Positions 1 to 6,672 of a DNA stretch of 64,000 nucleotides are shown here, in pieces (within the stretch, counting starts at the first letter, position 1; each line of letters starts with the position of its first letter). Where the stretch lies: the NCBI GenBank assembly GCA_965116935.1, contig OZ220737.1, positions 1,922,001-1,986,000 on the forward strand, read 5' to 3'. The notes beneath the pieces are model-generated. The model was not told where the DNA came from. It saw nothing but the letters and a program-made list of their open reading frames with translations, and made no database searches. Made by a program: the position numbers and the translations under genes. The stretch comes from VXYL01 sp965116935. Lineage in GTDB: Bacteria; Pseudomonadota; Gammaproteobacteria; Pseudomonadales; Azotimanducaceae.

Positions 1-86
1 GAGTGTCCATCTCGCGCAACTACCGCATCGTCTTCCGCTTCACCGACGGCGAGGCCACAGATGTGGATCTTGTCGATTACCACTAG
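1..86 (+). CDS. higB: HigB-type toxin, C-terminal fragment cut by the window edge
   Basis: Only the last 27 codons are present, in the frame that begins at base 3. They read RNYRIVFRF, then VDLVDYH, then stop, which is the characteristic C-terminal end of the HigB/RelE-like ribosome-dependent mRNA interferases. The stop lies 9 bases before the start of a HigA-type antitoxin, which is the normal toxin-first order of higBA operons. Identification rests on this short tail plus the partner gene. Confidence 0.75.
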   Translation, partial: VSISRNYRIVFRFTDGEATDVDLVDYH

Positions 87-95
87 AGAAGGCCC

Positions 96-356
96 ATGAC
101 CCGAATGAAGAACCCCGCCCACCCCGGCCGCATCGTGGCAAGCGCCATCAAGGACGCCGGCTGGACTGTCACGCACGCGGCCGAGCGCCTCGGCGTCACG
201 CGTGCGTTCCTATCGCGCATCCTGCACGGCCACGCCAGCATCACCGCCGCCACCGCGCTACGGCTGGAAGCGCTCGGTTGGTCCGACGCGGAACATTGGA
301 TGCGCATGCAGGCGAGTTACGACTTGGCCAAGGAACGACAGCGGGCAGTTGCCTGA
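96..356 (+). CDS. higA: HigA-family antitoxin, XRE-type helix-turn-helix
   Basis: An 86-residue protein that binds and neutralises the HigB toxin upstream and should repress the operon. A complete helix-turn-helix lies at about residues 26-50 (HAAERLGVTRAFLSRILHG), followed by the HigA-typical ASITAATALRLE segment and the MRMQASYDL tail motif. The N-terminal HPGRIV is also typical of the family. The start ATG lies 9 bases after the toxin stop. Length and motif order match intact HigA proteins. Confidence 0.9.
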   Translation: MTRMKNPAHPGRIVASAIKDAGWTVTHAAERLGVTRAFLSRILHGHASITAATALRLEALGWSDAEHWMRMQASYDLAKERQRAVA

Positions 357-501
357 GGCCCGCCAAGTCTCTCAACGTCGGCTGCCCCGCCCTGGGGTTC
401 CTCCTGTTGCTTGTTTGGTCCGCTTGGCATCCAAGCGGCCATGCCTCATGCAGGTTGTGGGCTCGGATGACCGGAAAGCTCGCCCGGCCTAGGAGCGCCA
501 G

Positions 502-1488
502 CTACCTTTTCGCGGGGTTTGCGGACTGCCACCCTGCAGCCCGTGCCTCTGCTGCCGAGCAGAACCACCGTTCGCCAGAACCGTTGATGCGTGTCTTCGC
601 GTAGTCGCGGTCTCCGGGTTCATGGTAGTAGCGCTTGCCGCTCCCCACGCTGATGTTGCCCTTGATGTTGCAGCCTGCGCGCCGCTCGATCGCTGCGGTC
701 CTTGCGGACGCAAATGAGACCTCCCCGACTTGGGGTTGAGCCTGCCGTCTCTTGGCTGGGTTTGCGGGCTGCCACCCTGCCGCCCGTGCCTCTGCTGCCG
801 AGCAGAACCACCGTTCGCCGGCACGGTTGATTTGCGTGCCTTCGTAATCGCGGTCTCCGGGCTCGTGGTAGTAGCGCTTGCCGCTCCCTACGCTGATGTT
901 GCCCTTGATGTTGCAGCCTAGGGGCTGCTCGATCGCTGCGGTCCTTGCGGGTTCATGCCAACCTTGCTGCCCTCGGGTTGAAGCCTGCCGCCACTCCCAG
1001 GGTGGAGTCATCTCACCAAGCCACACCCCGCGCCCGGCGGACTTCGCCTCCGACTCCGCCGCTACGTAATCGTCTGCGTAGCGGCGATATGCCAGCGCCC
1101 ATCCGTTTGCCACGAGCCACGCGTTGATGTCCACGCCATCGAGTCGACACACGGCGACGACGCGGCCATAGGCGTCTTGGTCACGTTCGTCGCAGACCAC
1201 CATGCGGCCCTCGATCAGCCCACGAAGCTCTTTCGCCGCTTGCAGCCCGCATCGCCACGGACGTCCGTTCATCTCGCAAATCTGCATCGCCTCGGGCGCG
1301 TCCACCCCAAAGAGCCGTACCTCGACACCGCCAACGGAAACCGAATCGCCGTCAATCACCCTGGCTCGACCGGAAAGATCCGTGTCGAACGCCTGTGCCG
1401 CGCCACCCATTTGGCGGTCATGCGGGAACAGCACCGCTGCGGCCCCGAACACAACAACACCTACCAGGGCAGCGACCACCCACCTCAT
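502..1488 (-). CDS. Secreted thermonuclease-like protein with two C-terminal sunset repeats
   Basis: About 328 residues. An N-terminal hydrophobic segment (residues 1-20) suggests a signal peptide or anchor. A staphylococcal-nuclease-like (SNase) domain follows at about residues 40-165, with VIDGDSVSV, RLFGVDAPE and DAYGRVVAVC carrying the Asp, Arg and Glu/Asp positions of the family. The C-terminus carries two nearly identical copies, 81 codons apart, of a small Cys-containing domain (GCNIKGNIS... GERWFCSAAEARAAGW) often found after SNase domains and known as the sunset domain. The ATG at 1488 has GGAG about 8 bases upstream and is preferred over the GTG two codons earlier. It probably degrades extracellular or periplasmic nucleic acid. 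No operon partner. Confidence 0.85.
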   Translation of the reverse strand: MRWVVAALVGVVVFGAAAVLFPHDRQMGGAAQAFDTDLSGRARVIDGDSVSVGGVEVRLFGVDAPEAMQICEMNGRPWRCGLQAAKELRGLIEGRMVVCDERDQDAYGRVVAVCRLDGVDINAWLVANGWALAYRRYADDYVAAESEAKSAGRGVWLGEMTPPWEWRQASTRGQQGWHEPARTAAIEQPLGCNIKGNISVGSGKRYYHEPGDRDYEGTQINRAGERWFCSAAEARAAGWQPANPAKRRQAQPQVGEVSFASARTAAIERRAGCNIKGNISVGSGKRYYHEPGDRDYAKTRINGSGERWFCSAAEARAAGWQSANPAKR

Positions 1489-1926
1489 CGTCACTCCACC
1501 GTCTGCGGGACAAGCCTTCGTAGCGCCCTCGCACGGCGGTCACCAACCGGGTTTCGCTGTGCGCCCATTGCTGGGGAACGCGTAAGCAAACTCTCACACC
1601 CCAACGGATATGTCTAGGCATGGATCCCCGACACACGAACGACCCGTCCTACAGGACCGGTAACCGATATCTCACTCCAGCCGGTGGCCTAGGGCTGCGA
1701 GCCAGCGGGGCCGGGCAAGACGTGAACCACCCACTGCACCGCTTCGCCTTAGGCGCAAGCCGGGGCGAGTGCGGCGGCCCGGCAGCTCGACACACGATCT
1801 TCAGCCGCGTCGTCGCATCCTCCTAGCCGTGCTTGTAGACTGCTTTTCGGCTTCGGTTCGTGGCGGCAACCTTGCAGACTCGGTGTCCCCGGACGGCAAG
1901 CGGATTCGGCATAGGCGAGCAGACGG
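1489..1926. other. Intergenic stretch without a supported gene
   Basis: About 440 bases between the divergent nuclease gene and the HicB-like gene. Short open frames exist, but none has a family-like sequence or a convincing ribosome-binding site. I see no tRNA, strong terminator or palindromic repeat of the kinds found elsewhere in the window. Confidence 0.5.
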
Positions 1927-2160
1927 ATGCAAACGCAGATCAAAATTGTCATCGAAAAGCACGTTGATGGCTACGTCGCCTATCCTCTGGGTGTGAAGGG
2001 GGTGGTTGTGGGTCAGGGCGACAGCTACCAAGCAGCCCTCGACGACGTTCAGTCGGCCATTGCCTTTCACTTGGAGACTTTCGGCGCCGACTCGATCCTA
2101 GAAACGGAATCCCCTGTCCTTGAAGCCTTTCTGGCTGAAGCAAACATCGCCAGTGGGTAG
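1927..2160 (+). CDS. HicB-like antitoxin/UPF0150-type small protein, without a HicA partner
   Basis: A 77-residue protein with the HicB N-terminal fold pattern: IKIVIEKHVDGYVAYPLGVKG, a gap, then GQGDSYQAALDDVQSAIAFHLETFG. In HicAB systems this partial RNase-H-like domain neutralises the HicA RNase. No HicA-like gene lies upstream or downstream, and no C-terminal DNA-binding domain is present, so this is an orphan or a member of the HicB-like family with another role. The 118-base gap to the next gene argues against an operon. Confidence 0.7.
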   Translation: MQTQIKIVIEKHVDGYVAYPLGVKGVVVGQGDSYQAALDDVQSAIAFHLETFGADSILETESPVLEAFLAEANIASG

Positions 2161-2278
2161 CTGTGGCGAGGTTCCCAGGGACGCTCCGAAGCGCCGCGTC
2201 AAGTCTTGTTGACTCGCGTCAGAACATATGGCTACATTTCTAGCTAAGGTAGATCGCAAGTAGCGAGCAGGAGGCTGC

Positions 2279-2512
2279 ATGGCCCAGTTCAACGTGCATC
2301 AAGCCAAGACTCGGCTATCGCAGTTGCTCGCACAGGCGGAGGCGGGCGAGGAGGTGGTCATTGCACGCCGGGGCCAGCCGGTCGTGCGGCTTGTTCCCTG
2401 CGAACCACGCGGCAAGAGGCGGTTCGGCGCAATGAAAGGCCAGATCCGCATTAACGACGACTTCTTCGAGCCGCTTCCAGAGGAAGAGTTGGATGCGTGG
2501 GAGGGTCGGTAA
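2279..2512 (+). CDS. Phd/YefM-family antitoxin
   Basis: A 77-residue antitoxin. The N-terminal half is the Phd/YefM DNA-binding and dimerisation domain: FNVHQAKTRLSQLLAQAEAGEEVVIARRGQPVVRLVP. The C-terminal tail (about 45-77), rich in acidic and aromatic residues (NDDFFEPLPEEELDAWEG), is the usual toxin-wrapping segment. AGGAGG lies just upstream of the ATG. It precedes a PIN toxin gene by 3 bases, so the pair is one operon, probably autorepressed by the complex. Confidence 0.92.
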   Translation: MAQFNVHQAKTRLSQLLAQAEAGEEVVIARRGQPVVRLVPCEPRGKRRFGAMKGQIRINDDFFEPLPEEELDAWEGR

Positions 2513-2515
2513 GCC

Positions 2516-2902
2516 GTGCGCCTGCTGCTTGACACCCACGCGCTGCTTTGGTGGCTGGAGGGCAGTCCACGCCTGTCGGACGCAGCGCGAAGGATGATCG
2601 GCGACGAGCAAAACACTGCATTCGTGAGCGCAGCATCGGCATGGGAGATTGCAACCAAGCACCGCCTCGGCAAGCTGCCCGAAGCCAACGCAGTCGCCTT
2701 CGACGTACGCGGTTGCATTGCCAGCCAAGGATTCGAGGAGCTGGCGATCGACGTTGATGACGCGGAGCGGGCAGGTCGACTGCCGGGGCCGCACCGGGAC
2801 CCGTTCGACCGCGTGCTAATCGCCCAAGCCCAAGCCCGAGATCTGCCAATCGTGTCCAAGGACAGCATGTTCGACCGCTACGGCGTGCAACGCATCTGGT
2901 GA
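2516..2902 (+). CDS. vapC: VapC-like PIN-domain toxin ribonuclease
   Basis: A 128-residue PIN-domain endoribonuclease expected to cleave RNA with Mg2+. Acidic active-site positions are visible: Asp in LLLDTHALLWW (residue 6), Glu in SAASAWEIATKH, Asp in HRDPFDRVLIAQA and Asp in VSKDSMFDRYGV. Length is standard for the family. It starts with GTG, 3 bases after the Phd antitoxin stop, so translation is probably coupled. The Phd-PIN combination is common in this TA class. Confidence 0.93.
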   Translation: MRLLLDTHALLWWLEGSPRLSDAARRMIGDEQNTAFVSAASAWEIATKHRLGKLPEANAVAFDVRGCIASQGFEELAIDVDDAERAGRLPGPHRDPFDRVLIAQAQARDLPIVSKDSMFDRYGVQRIW

Positions 2903-2929
2903 CTTCGCCTTTCTGGCCAGGAAGGCCCT

Positions 2930-4105
2930 TTAACCCTCCGATGGCTCGGAGGAGGGCCGCTGGGAGTAGATGCGCAGCAAAAGCTGGGCGAGAAGCGCCA
3001 CGGCCAAAATGAGGACGAGCGCGAGATAGATCACGGGCATCGAGAAGCCGCCAAGGAAGAAGCCGGACAGCAGTGGGCCGAGCGCGGCGCCGAAGTCGCG
3101 CCAAGTCTGCAGCGTCGCCATCCGGTGCATCAGGTGCTCGCTCGGACTTCGCACCGCCACGGTCGCTGGGCCGAGCGCCCCGATGGCCGCCCGTCCGACG
3201 ATGACCGCCGCCGCACCGGAATAGACCCCGCCGAGCGCGATGGCAGCGAGGCCGGCAAGGGTCAACGCCGTCGCCGCGAAGAGCGCGGCTTCCGTGCCCA
3301 ACCGGTCGCCGAGCCAACCGCCGATGGGAGCGAACACCGCCTCGCCCACCCCTCGGAGCGAAAGAAGGATGCCACCGCCGAGGATAGCCGCCTCGAGGGA
3401 CACGAGGTCGGCGAGGATGATGGTGATCGTCATCACGAACACGCCATCGACCGTGAACCCGACGGCAAAGAACAGCCAGTCGAGCCCGCCCGGTCTTGGA
3501 AGCCAATTGGGACGGCTCTCACGCGGCCGGGCACCTTCACGCGGGAGGGCAAGGGCGAACGGCAGCGCCAGGAAGGAGGCGAGCCCGAGCAAGAGGAACG
3601 CAGACTTGGGTCCGAGCTGACCCGCGATCCAAGCTCCCGCAGTCAGGGCAAGGACGGGTCCGAGCTGCTGGATCGCGCGACTCAGGCCGACCCGCGTTCC
3701 CGCGCGGTGACGGTCCGCGACCGCGTAGGCGAGGGTGGTAAGGGTAAGGGCGGCAAAGGAGAGGCCCCACAAGAGCCGCGCGACGAGAAGGGGCCAACCT
3801 CCATCGAAGAGCCAGTACATCACCGTCGACGCTGCGCCGACGATGCACGCCACGATCGTCGCGAGCCGCACTCCAATGATGATGGTCGCCCGCGCGATCA
3901 CGCCGTAGGACACGATGCGGACGAAGCGGTTGGCGGAGAGCAGCACCCCAACCCAGACGATGCTGATCCCAAAGGCCCCGGCACTCACGGGAAGCACGAC
4001 GTAGATGAGCGCATCGCCCATCAGCACGATCGACAGCGCCGCGGCGGACAGGGTCGTAGCGCCGAGCGAAGGCGCCGACGGTGGAGCGTCGTGAGGCGAA
4101 TCCAT
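2930..4105 (-). CDS. MFS transporter
   Basis: About 391 residues with roughly twelve hydrophobic segments, typical of the major facilitator superfamily. It keeps a drug-exporter-like arrangement, for example LLSANRFVRIVSYG after TM2 and GGWLGDRLGTEAALFA in the TM8-9 loop, where the second signature A motif belongs. The substrate cannot be deduced. The ATG at 4105 (MDSPHDAPPSAPSLG) is preferred over an upstream TTG because the extra residues are not family-like. The gene stands alone, divergent from folE2. Confidence 0.85.
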   Translation of the reverse strand: MDSPHDAPPSAPSLGATTLSAAALSIVLMGDALIYVVLPVSAGAFGISIVWVGVLLSANRFVRIVSYGVIARATIIIGVRLATIVACIVGAASTVMYWLFDGGWPLLVARLLWGLSFAALTLTTLAYAVADRHRAGTRVGLSRAIQQLGPVLALTAGAWIAGQLGPKSAFLLLGLASFLALPFALALPREGARPRESRPNWLPRPGGLDWLFFAVGFTVDGVFVMTITIILADLVSLEAAILGGGILLSLRGVGEAVFAPIGGWLGDRLGTEAALFAATALTLAGLAAIALGGVYSGAAAVIVGRAAIGALGPATVAVRSPSEHLMHRMATLQTWRDFGAALGPLLSGFFLGGFSMPVIYLALVLILAVALLAQLLLRIYSQRPSSEPSEG

Positions 4106-4199
4106 GGTGATCGGCCAAGCGTACCAACCGGGTTCGGTTCGCAACAGGGGGCCGGTGCGACAGGCTGCTAGGCGACGACAAAGTGCTTACAATGCCGGC

Positions 4200-5195
4200 A
4201 TGGAATCTCGATCGTCGGGCGCGGACGCGGGCATCCGCGCGAATGGCAATCTGGCGAGCTTGGTGGCGGCGCCAGAGATGCCCGATGTGGCGCGGCGACG
4301 CCTGCACGGGCCGGAAGGGACGCTCGATTGGGTAGGGATGGGCGACATCCGCCAGCCCTTGCGGGTGCGCGACGGTGAGGACGTGCGCGAGGTGCAGTCG
4401 CGGGTGCAGGTGTACGTGAACCTCGGCGACCGCCAAGCCAAGGGCATCCACATGTCGCGGCTCTACCTCATCCTCGACGAGCACGCCGACACCCGCCCCT
4501 TGAGCTGCGCCGGGCTGAAGCTGCTGCTCGGTTCCTTCCTGGAATCCCACCGCGACCTATCGGGGCAGGCCTACGTTCAGTTCGACTTCGACTACTACCT
4601 GCGCCGGCGAGCGCTCGTCTCGGAAAACTCCGGCTGGAACAGCTACCCGGTTTCCATCTGTGGCCGTTTGGCGGGCGGCGAGGTGCATCTGGAACTCAAC
4701 CTTGGCGTCTGGTACTCGAGCACCTGCCCCGCATCAGCGGCGCTGGCACGCCAGCTCATCCAGCATCAGTTCGAGCAGGATTTCGGCACGGAAGGCTTGG
4801 TGCCGGCGCAACGAGTGCGCGATTGGCTGGGAGCCGAGGAATCCATCGCCGGCACCCCCCACAGCCAGCGCAGCATCGCCCGCGTCCGCGTGCAACTCGA
4901 CGACCGCCTCGAATCCTTCCCCATCACCCACCTCGTGGACGTGGTCGAAGACGCCCTCTCGACCCCAGTGCAAACCGCGGTCAAGCGCGAGGACGAACAG
5001 GAATTCGCCCGCCGCAACGCCGCCAACCTGATGTTCTGCGAGGACGCCGGCCGCCGCTTGAAGAGCGCGTTGAACGACGAAGCCTCGCTGCTCGACTACT
5101 GGGTCCGCGTCGAACACCACGAGAGCCTGCACGCCCATGACGCCGTGAGCATCTTCGCCAAGGGCGTCCCTGGCGGCTATGAACCGAGACCATAG
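4200..5195 (+). CDS. folE2: GTP cyclohydrolase FolE2 (type IB)
   Basis: A 331-residue enzyme catalysing GTP to 7,8-dihydroneopterin triphosphate, the first step of folate (and possibly queuosine) synthesis. This is the metal-promiscuous GCYH-IB form. Visible family landmarks are the metal-binding Cys in YSSTCPASAALARQ, the HSQRSIARVRV motif, and NLMFCEDAGRRL near the C-terminus. The ATG at 4200 gives the expected length. FolE2 often backs up or replaces zinc-dependent FolE under zinc limitation; no Zur site is obvious here. Confidence 0.93.
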   Translation: MESRSSGADAGIRANGNLASLVAAPEMPDVARRRLHGPEGTLDWVGMGDIRQPLRVRDGEDVREVQSRVQVYVNLGDRQAKGIHMSRLYLILDEHADTRPLSCAGLKLLLGSFLESHRDLSGQAYVQFDFDYYLRRRALVSENSGWNSYPVSICGRLAGGEVHLELNLGVWYSSTCPASAALARQLIQHQFEQDFGTEGLVPAQRVRDWLGAEESIAGTPHSQRSIARVRVQLDDRLESFPITHLVDVVEDALSTPVQTAVKREDEQEFARRNAANLMFCEDAGRRLKSALNDEASLLDYWVRVEHHESLHAHDAVSIFAKGVPGGYEPRP

Positions 5196-5314
5196 TCGGC
5201 CAGTCGCGTTTCGGTTGGCCTACCGCCGACTCGAAGAGTCCATAAACGTGGCTAGGCCATTGCGGCAAGCGGATCCGAACACGTTCCAGCACCGAAGGCC
5301 TTGCAGTTCCAACG

Positions 5315-5596
5315 ATGAGCTACCTATTCGAATGGGACGCAGGCAAGGCTACTTTGAACCTGCGCACGCACGGAGTGTCCTTCGAGGAAGCGTCATCGGT
5401 GTTTGGCGACTCGCTCGCCATTCTGAGCGAAGATCCCGACCATTCCATTGGCGAAGAACGGCTCCTCCTACCTAGGGTGTCACGGAAGGGCCGGCTGCTG
5501 GTAGTGAGCCATGTCGAGCGACCGCCTCGGATGCGCCTAATCAGCGCGCGTCAGGCAACGGCGGGCGAGCGGAGGCAGTATGAGCAAGAGGATTAG
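5315..5596 (+). CDS. brnT: BrnT-family toxin
   Basis: A 93-residue toxin of the BrnT family, an RNase related to the RelE fold. Nearly the whole family signature is visible: FEWDAGKATLNLRTHGVSFEEASSVF, then DHSIGEERLLL, RKGRLLVVSHVER, and the C-terminal MRLISARQATAGERRQYE. Its 3' end overlaps the next gene by 17 bases, so the two are co-translated. The usual partner is a BrnA or MazE-like antitoxin; here that position is taken by a fusion protein. Confidence 0.93.
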   Translation: MSYLFEWDAGKATLNLRTHGVSFEEASSVFGDSLAILSEDPDHSIGEERLLLPRVSRKGRLLVVSHVERPPRMRLISARQATAGERRQYEQED

Positions 5597-6584
5597 CGCC
5601 CATCAAGATCGCGACACGATGCGTTCCGAGTACGACTTCTCAGGTGGCATTCGTGGCGTCACGGCCCGCCGCTATGCACGCGGCCCCCACTCCGTGGTCG
5701 TCACGCTGGACGCCGGGGTTCGTGCGGATGGCAACTGCGCCCAAGTGGATCTGTGGGGTCAGGAGGTTTACGAGTTCGTCGAGGGCCTGAGGGAGGCTCC
5801 ACGGAGCCAAGGAAGTTGCCTCTTCAACCCGTGGTATGACACCGATGACCACGATCTTGACGAGCTCGCACCCGAGCAACGTCGTTTACAGCTCCTCGCA
5901 TACCTGCTTGCCCGACGCAATGCGCCGCTCGTGCTTATCGCCGAGGCGCTGGGCTACCAAGGTGGCCGTTTCTCCGGCATCGCGATGACTTCCGAACGGA
6001 TGTTGCTCGGCCACCACGCGACGGTGCGTCCCGAAGATGTCCTGCCAGTGGGATTCCCAATCCGGCGGACGTCTGGGTCCAAAGGACTGCCGAACCGTGC
6101 CTCACGGCAGCATGGCTTTACCGAGCCAACTGCAACCATCGTGTGGCGCGCCCTTCGGCGGGAACTCGACCCGTTCAAGTTCGTTCTCTGGAACTCGGTC
6201 CCGTGGCATCCCCACAAGCAAGGGAATGGACTGTCGAATCGTGCGCCCAGCACCGCGGAACAGGCCGCGGGGTTGTGCCATGTCGGGAGGCTCCTCGACC
6301 TCTTTCCCGGCGCCAAGGTCGTTGCGATCGGCAACAAGGCGCAGACGAGTCTGGCGAGTTTTGTGGGCGCACACAATTTGCGCCACCCGGCGAATGGAGG
6401 CAGTTTGGAGTTCAACCGTGGCGTTCAACGCCTAGTCAAGCAAGGGGGCCTGGCCGTGGAAACGGCGGCGATAGCGCCTGGCCAAAGCGGTGCCGCAGGC
6501 CTAAAGGCTGCATCGTCCACGTCGTTAGATTGGTGCCGAGGAGAGGACTTGAACCTCCACGGGGTTTCCCCCACTAGCACCTGA
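5580..6584 (+). CDS. Antitoxin-like N-terminus fused to a uracil-DNA glycosylase-family domain
   Basis: 334 codons. Residues about 14-47 (SEYDFSGGIRGVTARRY... VVVTLDAGV) match the N-terminal DNA-binding part of the antitoxin that usually follows BrnT. From about residue 50 the protein becomes a UDG-superfamily domain: FNPWYDTDDHDLD, GGRFSGIAMTSER, FVLWNSVPWHPH, and RHPANGGSLEFNRGVQRLV as the C-terminal His motif. UDGs remove uracil from DNA. The antitoxin's usual C-terminal helix is missing. The last ~18 codons (after about residue 317) lie antisense in the tRNA-Leu gene (DLNLHGVSPTST), so the natural stop was probably lost. It may be a functional fusion or a recombination scar. Confidence 0.75.
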   Translation: MSKRISAHQDRDTMRSEYDFSGGIRGVTARRYARGPHSVVVTLDAGVRADGNCAQVDLWGQEVYEFVEGLREAPRSQGSCLFNPWYDTDDHDLDELAPEQRRLQLLAYLLARRNAPLVLIAEALGYQGGRFSGIAMTSERMLLGHHATVRPEDVLPVGFPIRRTSGSKGLPNRASRQHGFTEPTATIVWRALRRELDPFKFVLWNSVPWHPHKQGNGLSNRAPSTAEQAAGLCHVGRLLDLFPGAKVVAIGNKAQTSLASFVGAHNLRHPANGGSLEFNRGVQRLVKQGGLAVETAAIAPGQSGAAGLKAASSTSLDWCRGEDLNLHGVSPTST

Positions 6585-6617
6585 AGCTAGCGTGTATACC
6601 AATTTCACCACCTCGGC
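6531..6617 (-). tRNA. leuT: tRNA-Leu, anticodon CAG
   Basis: 87 bases on the minus strand, with the 3' CCA encoded (TGG at 6531-6533). The acceptor stem GCCGAGG pairs with CCTCGGC. The anticodon stem CTAGC/GCTAG encloses the loop TTCAGGT, giving anticodon CAG. A long variable arm (GGGGGAAACCCC) identifies a class II tRNA, and the T arm contains GGTTCAAGTCC. Its 3' end faces the accessory region at 1-6.5 kb, the usual side for tRNA-targeted integration. Confidence 0.95.
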
Positions 6618-6622
6618 ATGAG

Positions 6623-6647
6623 GCCCCCGCCTTGGCGGCGCGGGGGC
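6623..6647. repeat. GC-rich hairpin between tRNA-Leu and rnr
   Basis: A perfect 8-base inverted repeat (GCCCCCGC / GCGGGGGC) around a 9-base loop. It lies directly upstream of both divergent genes and has no T-run on either side. It is therefore more likely a leader structure of the tRNA precursor or of the rnr mRNA than an ordinary terminator. Function unknown. Confidence 0.5.
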
Positions 6648-6672
6648 GCGACTTTACCAAAGCGACGTTCAT

